50,294 nt of DNA from assembly GCA_018057455.1 (NCBI GenBank), contig JAGPDT010000020.1:1-50294 (forward strand). Direction: 5' to 3'. The notes below the pieces were generated by a model. That model was not told where the DNA came from and did no database searches. It saw only the letters and a program-made list of their open reading frames with translations. A program made the position numbers and the translations under genes. This DNA is from Flavobacteriales bacterium (GTDB lineage: Bacteria > Bacteroidota > Bacteroidia > Flavobacteriales_F > PHOS-HE28). Of the stretch, positions 1-7,698 are shown piece after piece; the stretch's first letter is position 1, and each line of letters starts with the position of its first letter.

Positions 1-247
1 GAGGGTGGTAGCGGGAGGCTACTTGCGGGAACGGCGGTGTGAAGTTGCCGGGGTGGATATGCTGGCAGCAGCCCGTCGCCACGGCAACCGTCCGGGTGCC
101 CCTCGAAGGCATGGCGCCGGGAGCTTAGCTGGCCATCGGCCGCAGCGCGCAGGGCCGTTGTGCCCTGCGCTTCGTGGTTCCCTGAGCGTACGGTGTGGCC
201 TGCCCATCCGTCCAAATAATGCGTGCATCACGGGTTAGTTTTACCCC
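1..247. other. Leader region without a recognisable gene
   Basis: High-GC sequence in which no frame gives a convincing protein; the short open frames have arginine- and proline-rich shadow composition. A stretch resembling the Bacteroidota -7 box (TAGTTTTA, about 236-243) lies just before the hydrolase start and may be its promoter. Confidence 0.4.
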
Positions 248-1501
248 ATGACGCGCACCATCCTCTTGCTTCTTATCGCTCTCCTGACCCTCAGCGCCTG
301 CAACGTGCCGCGCAAGATGGCGCAGGCCAACACCAAGGCCTACGAGAAGAACCAGCTGGTGCCCCACACCTTCACCGATGCCGCAGGCCCGCACTTCACC
401 TGGGCGAGCCACGACCTGCTTACCGGCACCAAGCCCACGCTGCTGCTGGTACACGGCATCATGAGCAGCAGTGCCATGTGGTCCGGCAATTTGGCCGGTT
501 TGGGCAAGGACTTCGAACTGATCGTGCCCGACCTGATCGGCCACGGGAAGAGCACCAAGCAATGGAGCGGCAACAGCATCGACCAGCAGGTGGCCCACCT
601 CGCCCTGAACCTGGACAGCCTAGGCGTGAAGCAGCCCGTGTACGTGGTGGGCAATTCCTACGGCGGGGCCATCGCGGCCAACTTCGCGGAGCAGCATCCG
701 GAGCGGGTGCGCGCCCTGGTGATCTACGACGGGCCGGCCAGCGACTACACCCTGGCCATCGCCGATAGCGTGGCGCGTTCCGTGGGCGCGGCGGACCTGA
801 AGAGCTTGTTCACCCCGCAGAATCCCGACGAGCAATACCGCCTGATGAGCGTGGCCATGAACGAGCCACCTAAAGTGCCCGGCTTCGCACGCAAGCAACT
901 GTTCAAGCATTTTGCCAGCATGCAGCAGGGCTATCTCGGCCTGTTGCAAGACCTCCTGGACCGGGCGGACGAATACGCCACCAAGCGCTACCTGTGGACC
1001 ATGCCCACCTACGTGATCTGGGGCGAAGGCGACCGCCTGATACCGGCCAGCGTGGGCCGCGCCATCGCTGCACGCAACGAACTGCCCAAGGACCACTTGA
1101 TCATGATCCCGAAGGCCGGCCACGTGGCCAACGTGGAGCAGCCCTCAACCTTCGAAGGGCACCTGCTACGCATCCTCCACGATGGGCCCTGCGTGGACAC
1201 CGCGCGCGCAGCCCCCGGCCCCTGCACCCGCGAGTACCGTCCGTTGTGCGGCTGCAACGGCATCACCTACGGCAACCTCTGCGAAGCCTGGCGCGCCGGT
1301 GTCCACGTGGTGGCACAAGGACCTTGCGCCACTGCGCCGGAAGCCCCCTGCCCGGATCCCGCACTGCGGGCCCTGCACAAGGACGACCTCTGCACCATGG
1401 ACTATACGCCCGTGTGCGGCTGCGATGGCAAGACCTACCCCAACGCCTGCGTAGCCCAGCAAGCAGGGGTGAGGGTGGTGAGTGAAGGGGAGTGCGAGTA
1501 G
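248..1501 (+). CDS. Lipoprotein alpha/beta hydrolase with two C-terminal Kazal domains
   Basis: A 417-residue protein. Residues 1-18 form a lipoprotein signal ending in the lipobox LSAC, so Cys18 is probably lipidated and the protein membrane-anchored outside the cytoplasm. Residues about 60-310 are an alpha/beta hydrolase fold: oxyanion motif HGIMSS (69-74), nucleophile elbow GNSYGG with Ser137, acid Asp262 in WGEGDRL, and His292 in AGHVANVEQP. The remainder holds two Kazal-type serine protease inhibitor domains (about 315-360 and 368-416). Each has six cysteines in Kazal spacing and the CGC-G-TY core (C315, C326, C334, C336, C345, C360; C368, C382, C390, C392, C401, C416). The hydrolase part is family-typical and its substrate cannot be read from sequence. 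Fusion to inhibitor domains is unusual and may protect the enzyme, or neighbours, from extracellular proteases (inference). Confidence 0.88.
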   Translation: MTRTILLLLIALLTLSACNVPRKMAQANTKAYEKNQLVPHTFTDAAGPHFTWASHDLLTGTKPTLLLVHGIMSSSAMWSGNLAGLGKDFELIVPDLIGHGKSTKQWSGNSIDQQVAHLALNLDSLGVKQPVYVVGNSYGGAIAANFAEQHPERVRALVIYDGPASDYTLAIADSVARSVGAADLKSLFTPQNPDEQYRLMSVAMNEPPKVPGFARKQLFKHFASMQQGYLGLLQDLLDRADEYATKRYLWTMPTYVIWGEGDRLIPASVGRAIAARNELPKDHLIMIPKAGHVANVEQPSTFEGHLLRILHDGPCVDTARAAPGPCTREYRPLCGCNGITYGNLCEAWRAGVHVVAQGPCATAPEAPCPDPALRALHKDDLCTMDYTPVCGCDGKTYPNACVAQQAGVRVVSEGECE

Positions 1502-1766
1502 GGATCCAGCGCAGTTAGACTGTAAGTATCCCCTTTTTAGGGCGCAGTGGTTGCTATAGGTACTTCCTCAACTCTTCCAGTCAATTGGATGTTGCATCAT
1601 GGGCCTGAAAGATTGGCGAGCAACTCGTCAATCAACAATGGTTAGGGGTAGGGCCTTCGTCTTAGTGCCGGTATTGCTAGAAAAAATCTCCGCATTGGGA
1701 TGTTCGTAACGACTTGCGCTTGGCCTTGATCGCGATTGGCACACTAGGTAGATTTGAACCACTCCA
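1502..1766. other. Left junction of AT-richer island
   Basis: The 265 bases between the hydrolase gene and the methyltransferase gene carry no credible ORF. Composition changes here from strongly GC-rich to near-balanced, starting about 1510-1560. This is the likely left edge of an acquired segment. I could not find a clear direct repeat matching the right edge near 9480. Confidence 0.4.
1725..1756 (+). promoter_or_regulatory. Probable Bacteroidota-type promoter of the methyltransferase gene
   Basis: TAGATTTG at 1749-1756 matches the Bacteroidota -7 consensus TAnnTTTG exactly and lies 10 bases before the ATG at 1767. A TTG at 1725-1727 could be the -33 element with a spacer of about 21 bases. 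The very short leader fits weak use of Shine-Dalgarno sequences in this phylum. Confidence 0.5.
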
Positions 1767-3062
1767 ATGAAGAACGAAATGGACAAGTTGAAGGTGATCG
1801 AGCTATTCGCCGGTGTTGGTGGATTCAGAGTTGGACTTGAGCGTGCTTCAGACTTGTATAGAGTGGTCTGGAGCAACCAATGGGAGCCTTCGACCAAGAA
1901 GCAGGAAGCGTCCGCCATCTATGAGGCGCGCTTTGGTGCTGAAGGGCATTCGAACCAGGACATCTCTACGGTGCCCTTGAAGGCAATTCCAGAGCATGAC
2001 CTTCTAGTGGGAGGCTTCCCTTGTCAGGACTACTCCGTTGCCCGCACCTTGAACCAAGCGGAAGGACTGGCAGGGAAGAAGGGTGTACTCTGGTGGGATA
2101 TCCAGCGTATTCTCAAGGGCAAGAAGAAGAAGCCCGGCTACCTCTTTCTCGAGAATGTTGACCGCTTGCTGAAGTCTCCTGCTCAGCAACGTGGTCGCGA
2201 TTTCGCAGTAATGCTTGCCACACTGGCCGACCTGGGGTACGTGGTGGAATGGCGGGTGATCAATGCCGCCGACTATGGTATGCCCCAGCGCCGCCGTCGC
2301 ATTTTCTTTCTGGGTTACCACAAGTCAACCCCGATGGGACAAGCACTTCTGAAGTCGAAGCACTTTGAAGAGTGGATCTTGGAGGATGGTGTATTTGCTG
2401 AAACCTTCCCCGTGATCTGCAAGGATGGTGTGTGCACTGAGTTCAAGATAACGGGCGATCTGGCGGAGGTTACCGAGAAATTCAATGCAGGTAAAATGGC
2501 TTCCACGAGCCCATTCGCTAATGCTGGAGTGATGGCAGAACGGAAGGTTTGGACCGTTAATACGAGCGCTAACTACGAGGGATCCAAAAGGACCTTGGGT
2601 GATATCGTCTTCCCGAACAAGGAAGTGCCGAAGGAATTCTTTGTGGATGCAGATCAACTACCACAGTGGGAGTATCTGAAAGGAAGCAAGAGTGAAGTGC
2701 GGACGAACAAAGCGAATGGCTTCGTTTACAACTACGCAGAAGGCGCCATGGTGTTCCCAGATGCCTTGGACAATGCATCACGCACGATCATTACCGCTGA
2801 AGGCGGATCAACTCCTTCTCGATTCAAGCACGTTATCCGCACGGCGGATGGTCGGCTCCGCAGATTAACACCCGTCGAATTGGAACGGCTGAACATGTTC
2901 CCGGACGACCATACCAAAGAAGCATCTGATAGCCGCAGGGCCTTCCTGATGGGCAATGCTTTAGTGGTAGGGGTGATCGAACGCACAGGCAGAACTCTGG
3001 CCTCGCGGATCAGCCAATCCCCTATTGTTCGCGAAGCAGTGCTTAAGGAAGCTTTAGTCTGA
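1767..3062 (+). CDS. DNA (cytosine-5-)-methyltransferase
   Basis: A 431-residue C5-cytosine methyltransferase that transfers a methyl group from S-adenosylmethionine to cytosine in a short DNA site. Family motifs appear in order: motif I FAGVGGF (14-20, AdoMet binding), motif IV GGFPCQDYS (82-90) with catalytic Cys86, motif VI ENV (129-131), motif VIII QRRRR (174-178) and a C-terminal motif X-like GNALVVGV (about 393-400). The stretch of roughly 190-330 between VIII and the C-terminal motifs should be the target-recognition region. The gene converges on a BglII-like nuclease gene with only five bases between the two stops, so it is read as the protective half of a type II restriction-modification system. 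An alternative start lies at 1779. Composition is AT-richer than the flanking backbone, consistent with transfer. Confidence 0.95.
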   Translation: MKNEMDKLKVIELFAGVGGFRVGLERASDLYRVVWSNQWEPSTKKQEASAIYEARFGAEGHSNQDISTVPLKAIPEHDLLVGGFPCQDYSVARTLNQAEGLAGKKGVLWWDIQRILKGKKKKPGYLFLENVDRLLKSPAQQRGRDFAVMLATLADLGYVVEWRVINAADYGMPQRRRRIFFLGYHKSTPMGQALLKSKHFEEWILEDGVFAETFPVICKDGVCTEFKITGDLAEVTEKFNAGKMASTSPFANAGVMAERKVWTVNTSANYEGSKRTLGDIVFPNKEVPKEFFVDADQLPQWEYLKGSKSEVRTNKANGFVYNYAEGAMVFPDALDNASRTIITAEGGSTPSRFKHVIRTADGRLRRLTPVELERLNMFPDDHTKEASDSRRAFLMGNALVVGVIERTGRTLASRISQSPIVREAVLKEALV

Positions 3063-3067
3063 GCGAC

Positions 3068-3679
3068 CTACTTCATGACGACATCCCCAGTCTTCTTGCC
3101 GGGGTTCAGCTGTCTGTGCTGGAGATAGAACGAGTCGAAAGTATCCAAGCCGATCAATAGGATAGGTACTGTGAGTACGGTACTCAAAGGATTCAGGTAG
3201 GTGAGGAACTTTTCAAACGTGCCGACCGCACTGTCAAAGCCTCCTTCCCTTGCCAGTGCCTCCGTGCATGTAATGATCACACCGGCGCGTGTCTGGATCG
3301 CCTTTTCAACATGGTTGAGCTCGCTTGCCAGGACTGGCTTGATCAAATTCCAAGCGGTCGCTTCGCCATGGTTGAATGCTACCTCCACCGAAATAAGACC
3401 TTTGGCAAAGTCCAGGCGCCAGCGATCACCTCGATAGCGGGTATCTTGAAAAATGGGTGATTCGCTTGCCCAGCCGTGGTCGGTCAGGTAGGTCTTGAGC
3501 GTGTCATTTATCGCGCGAGAGACACTTTTGTTGCGCCCACCATATGTGGCAAAGCGCTCTATGATCTCGTTGTCAGTGATCGCACGCAGTACCCCCAACA
3601 GTTCTTCGCTCTCATGAAGGAACTCGGGTTCCCGAAGGATCACTTCGGCATGGCGGTACGAGTGGGTGATGTAGTTCAT
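3068..3679 (-). CDS. Probable BglII/BstYI-like type II restriction endonuclease
   Basis: A 203-residue protein convergent with the cytosine methyltransferase. The segment RLDFAKGLISVEVAFNH (about 88-104) resembles the PD-(D/E)XK active-site region of the BglII/BstYI family. Asp90 and Glu99 have the same nine-residue spacing that BglII uses for its metal-binding Asp and Glu. The following catalytic residue, Gln in BglII two positions after the Glu, is Ala101 here. A hydrophobic strand (VPILLIGLD) near the C-terminus fits a nuclease core. The chosen start is the Met of MNYITHSYRH; ten further codons upstream look non-coding. Predicted role: cleaving unmethylated foreign DNA at the site its neighbour methylates. 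The assignment rests on motif pattern and gene pairing. The altered residue could mean a variant active site or an inactive enzyme. Confidence 0.7.
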   Translation of the reverse strand: MNYITHSYRHAEVILREPEFLHESEELLGVLRAITDNEIIERFATYGGRNKSVSRAINDTLKTYLTDHGWASESPIFQDTRYRGDRWRLDFAKGLISVEVAFNHGEATAWNLIKPVLASELNHVEKAIQTRAGVIITCTEALAREGGFDSAVGTFEKFLTYLNPLSTVLTVPILLIGLDTFDSFYLQHRQLNPGKKTGDVVMK

Positions 3680-3742
3680 GGGTGGACAAAGAAAGGATAG
3701 GAGCACCAAACGACTAAAGACCTACATTGACAGCGCCATCAA

Positions 3743-3949
3743 ATGCCCATCCATATTCCGTATCATCTTAGCCAAGTCAATAGCTCGCAATGCGGCGCGG
3801 TTGATGTATGCATCTGGAACGAGCGCGAGAAGAACTTGGAACTGGTGATGCGCAACACCTCTCAGCTGTTCGACTCCATCAAGAGCATTGCGAGGAACGC
3901 GATCGGGCCGGTGCAGAGTTTGGAGTTCCCGATGAACAGCTTAGAATGA
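3743..3949 (+). CDS. Small ORF translationally coupled to the PHP-ATPase gene
   Basis: A 68-residue ORF (MPIHIPYHLS... ends EFPMNSLE) whose stop TGA overlaps the ATG of the downstream PHP-ATPase gene in an ATGA arrangement typical of translational coupling. A -7-like TACATTG (3723-3729) lies 13 bases before its ATG. The protein has no signal peptide, membrane segment or motif I know. It could be a small partner of the ATPase, a leader peptide setting its translation, or the remnant of a longer gene. Real coding is plausible but not proven. Confidence 0.45.
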   Translation: MPIHIPYHLSQVNSSQCGAVDVCIWNEREKNLELVMRNTSQLFDSIKSIARNAIGPVQSLEFPMNSLE

Positions 3950-6636
3950 AACAACGCGAAGAGATATTAGCACAGCCAACGGGTGCGAAATTCTATCGTG
4001 CCGACTTGCACATACATTCTTACGGTGCATCGCACGATGTGAAGGATTCAACGATGACGGCCGATGCGATCGTAGCCACTGCTATTGCGCAGGGACTGAG
4101 CATCATCTCGATCACGGATCATAACGAGATTGGGAATGTTCAAAAGGCCCTGGAAGCGGCCGCTGCCAATGGATTGTGCATAATTCCAGGCATCGAACTC
4201 TCCACGCCTCAGGGCCATCTACTATGTTATCTACCGACACTCGAAGCACTCCAAAGACTCCATGGCCAGGTTACAATTGTCGATAGGGGACAACGGACCT
4301 CACGCTGTCAGCAGTCCATCTTGGAGTGCCTTTCGCTAACAGAAGCGTTGGGAGGATTCGGTGTACTTGCGCATGTCGATGCTGCGTCTGGCTATGAAGT
4401 GGAAGTGACAGGTGCTTCGCCACACAAGTTTGACGTCATCTGTCACAAGGCATTGCTTGGTATCGAGCTGAAACACTCGAGTTCAGTGATTCGCTACGGT
4501 GAAGGTGACCCTGATGCTGACAGGGTCAGAATAGGACGGGATAGGATTACCAGACTCGGCTTGGGTGCAGGGCAGTGGTTAGCAAGAGTGCTGAACTCAG
4601 ATGCACACGCTCTATCTATGCTTGGCCGAAACGCATCGAACGATACCAAGGTCACCCGTTACAAAATGGAAGCTCCATCCTTCAATGGTCTTCGCGTGGC
4701 GCTACAGGATGCTGATGCACGTGTGCGTATCGAGGACCTTGTCCCAGCTTCTGTTCCAGTGATACTCGGTGTGCAACTTGATGGTGGCTTCTTGTCGGGT
4801 CAAGTGATTCAGTTCAATGGCAACTTGAACTGTTTGATAGGGGGAAGGGGAACGGGGAAATCAACGGTGTTCGAAGCCATTCGCTGTTTAGTTGGCAACC
4901 CTAGCGAAAGCCAGGTGGTTGACTCAGAAGTGTGGCCTGAAGAACTGTTCATGCTCTGGAAAGACCGAGCTGGACAGACACATGCCTTGGGCCGGACGAA
5001 GGATGGTCAGCTTAGGAACCATGATGATCCAATCTTGGGGCCTTGTGCCTTCGATATTGATTGTTTTGGCCAAGGTGATGCAGCCCGTATCAGCCTGGAG
5101 TCTCAGAAGAACCCCTTAGCGCTCCTTTCCTATCTGGACAAATTCGTTGACCTGAAGTTGGCGGTTGATGAAGAGGAAACGGCCCGTGAAGAACTGCTAT
5201 CGCTTCAAACCGAAATTGAAAAGGCGGAGCTGAACGTGGCTCAGATACCGCAGTACGAACGGCTTCTATCCACCACGCAGCAGCAGTTAGCCGCGCTTCA
5301 AAAGCCAGAGGTGAAAGAGCTTATCAATCTCCAACGCGAACTCGCCAGTGAGAAGGAACTACGTGTACAGATACAGGTGAAGCTACAAGATGCGAAAAAG
5401 AGCGTTGGTACCGAGTTGACCAAATCGGTGATTGAAGAAATCAAAGACATGGCCAGCCCTTCAGAGCTCTCGGTCGGTGCGCCTGAATTCAAGGCAATCC
5501 AAGAAGGAGCCGAAGTCTTCGAGGGTGTTGTTCAATCGGCGGCGAATCAAGTAAGCGCGAGTCTGAAAGACTTTGAAGCAACGGTGGCGTTGCAGTTTAC
5601 GAATTGGAAGGCGAAAGAGACGGAATCACATAAGAAGCTTGATGAAAAGCGACGCGAGTTGGAAGCGTTGAAAGTGCCATTCGACATGTCTTATATCAGC
5701 AAATTAGCAAAAGATGAGGCATCGCACGCGCAGAGTGTCAAGGTCTTGAAGACATGGAAGCCGCATCTACAGGAACTTCAGAAGAAGCGCGCTAGTGTGC
5801 TTAAGCGGCGCTGGGAAGCTCGCACGAAGATTGCGATGCTGCGCAACGCTTTTGGTCGTAAGGCGACCGACACACTCGGTGAAGCACTAACCGACTTACA
5901 GGTCAGCTTGAAGTATTCCGAGAACGCCTATTCACCGGATGCGGCGAGCCAAATCATTCAGGCGATGGGATGGCGTACGAATCAACAGGGCCGAGCTTCT
6001 TGGCTAGTTGAGCGGTTGACGCTTCCAGTGTTGCTTACGGCAATTGGCAGTGAAGACGCTGGTTCAATACTTGCGCTCAGGACACCTGAAGGTGTTCAGG
6101 TGTTCCAGTTGGATGAGGCAAGGGATATACTGGAGAAGCTCCGGCAGCCAGCTGTGAAGTTCGCGCTGGAACGTGCGGCCATTCATGATCTACCACGGTT
6201 GCGAGTGACGAGGATGATACCCGATGGTAGTGGCGGCTCAATGCCCGCTACACGTGACTTCAGCAACCTTTCCCTTGGTCAAAAGCAGTCGGTCCTATTA
6301 GCACTAATACTCTCATCTGATAGCGACAAGCCCTTGATCATCGATCAGCCGGAAGACAACCTAGATGGTGAGTTTATTTATAAGACTCTCGTGCCTGTAT
6401 TGCGCCGTGCAAAGGAGAGACGGCAAGTGATAGTCGTAACGCATAATGCCAACGTGGCGGTTTTAGGTGACGCCGAGCAACTCCTGATCATGAAGGCGAA
6501 CAGCGACAAGGGCGTTGTGGTAGCGAGAGGCTCAATTGATGAACCGCAGATACGCGACTTCGCTTGCGGCATTCTGGAGGGTGCCCGCGATGCATTCGCA
6601 ATGAGAGCTAGGATGTACGGCATACGGCTCGCATGA
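3946..6636 (+). CDS. PHP-domain SMC-like ATPase (TrlF-like)
   Basis: An 896-residue protein from the ATG at 3946, which overlaps the upstream ORF; the open frame extends further upstream, but that part reads as the other gene. Residues about 17-225 form a PHP phosphoesterase domain with the metal-ligand motifs DLHIHS (20-25), TDHNE (57-61), GIELS (82-86), AHVD (142-145) and NSDAHAL (217-223). Next is an SMC/RecN-like ATPase: Walker A GGRGTGKST (299-307), a long coiled-coil-prone middle (about 385-690), an ABC signature LSLGQKQS (775-782), Walker B LIIDQPED (797-804) and the H-loop VTHNAN (831-836). This layout matches proteins that databases call TrlF-family AAA-like ATPases, often found near defence genes. 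Predicted role: ATP-gated nucleic-acid sensing that drives PHP hydrolysis of DNA, RNA or nucleotides; the substrate is unknown. All key motifs look intact. Confidence 0.85.
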   Translation: MKQREEILAQPTGAKFYRADLHIHSYGASHDVKDSTMTADAIVATAIAQGLSIISITDHNEIGNVQKALEAAAANGLCIIPGIELSTPQGHLLCYLPTLEALQRLHGQVTIVDRGQRTSRCQQSILECLSLTEALGGFGVLAHVDAASGYEVEVTGASPHKFDVICHKALLGIELKHSSSVIRYGEGDPDADRVRIGRDRITRLGLGAGQWLARVLNSDAHALSMLGRNASNDTKVTRYKMEAPSFNGLRVALQDADARVRIEDLVPASVPVILGVQLDGGFLSGQVIQFNGNLNCLIGGRGTGKSTVFEAIRCLVGNPSESQVVDSEVWPEELFMLWKDRAGQTHALGRTKDGQLRNHDDPILGPCAFDIDCFGQGDAARISLESQKNPLALLSYLDKFVDLKLAVDEEETAREELLSLQTEIEKAELNVAQIPQYERLLSTTQQQLAALQKPEVKELINLQRELASEKELRVQIQVKLQDAKKSVGTELTKSVIEEIKDMASPSELSVGAPEFKAIQEGAEVFEGVVQSAANQVSASLKDFEATVALQFTNWKAKETESHKKLDEKRRELEALKVPFDMSYISKLAKDEASHAQSVKVLKTWKPHLQELQKKRASVLKRRWEARTKIAMLRNAFGRKATDTLGEALTDLQVSLKYSENAYSPDAASQIIQAMGWRTNQQGRASWLVERLTLPVLLTAIGSEDAGSILALRTPEGVQVFQLDEARDILEKLRQPAVKFALERAAIHDLPRLRVTRMIPDGSGGSMPATRDFSNLSLGQKQSVLLALILSSDSDKPLIIDQPEDNLDGEFIYKTLVPVLRRAKERRQVIVVTHNANVAVLGDAEQLLIMKANSDKGVVVARGSIDEPQIRDFACGILEGARDAFAMRARMYGIRLA

Positions 6637-6686
6637 GCATCAATGTGCTAAATGTGTAATGCATCGAATCTCAGATTGGGATGAAC

Positions 6687-7688
6687 CTATCGATGAATGA
6701 GCAACATAGTGAAATCATGGGAATCGCCCCCACCATCCTCCCAGTTCATTCGAACAATATTGCCATTGTCGGCCAAGGTAATAGTGCATAACCCAGCCTC
6801 GCTAGAATGCTCACCACCACCTTCATGCACTTGCATCTTCAGGGCAATCTGACCTTTAGTTAACCAACGTGATTCAAGAATTGAACCTACGGGATGGTGC
6901 TTCACATTTTCGAACCACCAACCTGGCTGTCCTAGTTGGCCGAATCTCCAACTCCAGCTAGCATTGGGGTTTATGAATTCAATAGCCACTTCGACACATC
7001 CCGAAAGTTCGTGTGTAAGGGTTTTTCCGTTCAATGAGAAGGCTCCCTTTTCTGACATGGGGGTCCAACATGCCATTCTTGAACTCAAGCGTTGCGGATG
7101 GGCTCGAAGCACCGCCCCCGTTTTAGATTGAACCCAGAAGTCAGATTCTGGCTTACCGGGTCCATTAGCGGGTGCATCTAACACCATGCAATGCACGTGT
7201 GTGACCGATAGCGTACTGAATTCAGACGGGTCAAAGTCGAACTCCCATTCAATGCCTCCTAATGGAATTTCAACTCGGGTGTACACTTCACCGTAATTAC
7301 CGTAACCCGCCGCTGCCGGAACGACAAATGCTGTAGGACTTATGTGTCGTCCAGAGAAACACTTTCCATTCGCATCAACCCAAATGACGAAATACAGCCT
7401 CGCGCTCACAGTTCCAGATAGACCAAGATTTTGAATGCGAACTGTACATCTAATTGATACCTCTGTGATTATGACACCTTGTATGGCTTCACTTGGGGAC
7501 CAAGATCGAGTGATGTCCCGCAGGCCGCGATCCTGAAGTACTTCCTTCAAACGATCACCTTGCGCAAGCGTGAGAACCACTCCCGGGTTTAATCCACCCT
7601 CGTCGCCTTCGCCTTTGTTATCAATGCGCCATCTTTGTTCTGACGCTGTAGGTTGCATAACAACAGAAATCTGGTTGGTGAGTTTCAT
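6687..7688 (-). CDS. Unknown beta-rich protein, second gene of a two-gene operon
   Basis: A 333-residue protein that I do not recognise. It has no signal peptide or membrane helix and alternates hydrophobic and polar residues like a beta-sandwich or carbohydrate/lipid-binding fold. The C-terminal half is rich in tryptophan and glycine (for example ASWSWRFGQLGQPGWWFENV at about 245-264). A glycine/acid patch near the end (NWEDGGGDSHDF) could bind metal. It starts ten bases after the stop of the phospholipase C-like gene and is surely cotranscribed with it. Its product is therefore predicted to act with that enzyme, for example as partner, inhibitor or membrane-targeting module (inference). AT-rich composition matches the rest of the island. 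Confidence 0.75.
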   Translation of the reverse strand: MKLTNQISVVMQPTASEQRWRIDNKGEGDEGGLNPGVVLTLAQGDRLKEVLQDRGLRDITRSWSPSEAIQGVIITEVSIRCTVRIQNLGLSGTVSARLYFVIWVDANGKCFSGRHISPTAFVVPAAAGYGNYGEVYTRVEIPLGGIEWEFDFDPSEFSTLSVTHVHCMVLDAPANGPGKPESDFWVQSKTGAVLRAHPQRLSSRMACWTPMSEKGAFSLNGKTLTHELSGCVEVAIEFINPNASWSWRFGQLGQPGWWFENVKHHPVGSILESRWLTKGQIALKMQVHEGGGEHSSEAGLCTITLADNGNIVRMNWEDGGGDSHDFTMLLIHR

Positions 7689-7698
7689 GGGCGTGATT

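Noticed and set aside
3808-3945. N-terminal 46-codon extension of the PHP-ATPase
   Set aside because: The extension is out of character with the family and overlaps a frame that reads better as a separate small protein. Kept as an alternative in the finding on the coupled ORF.
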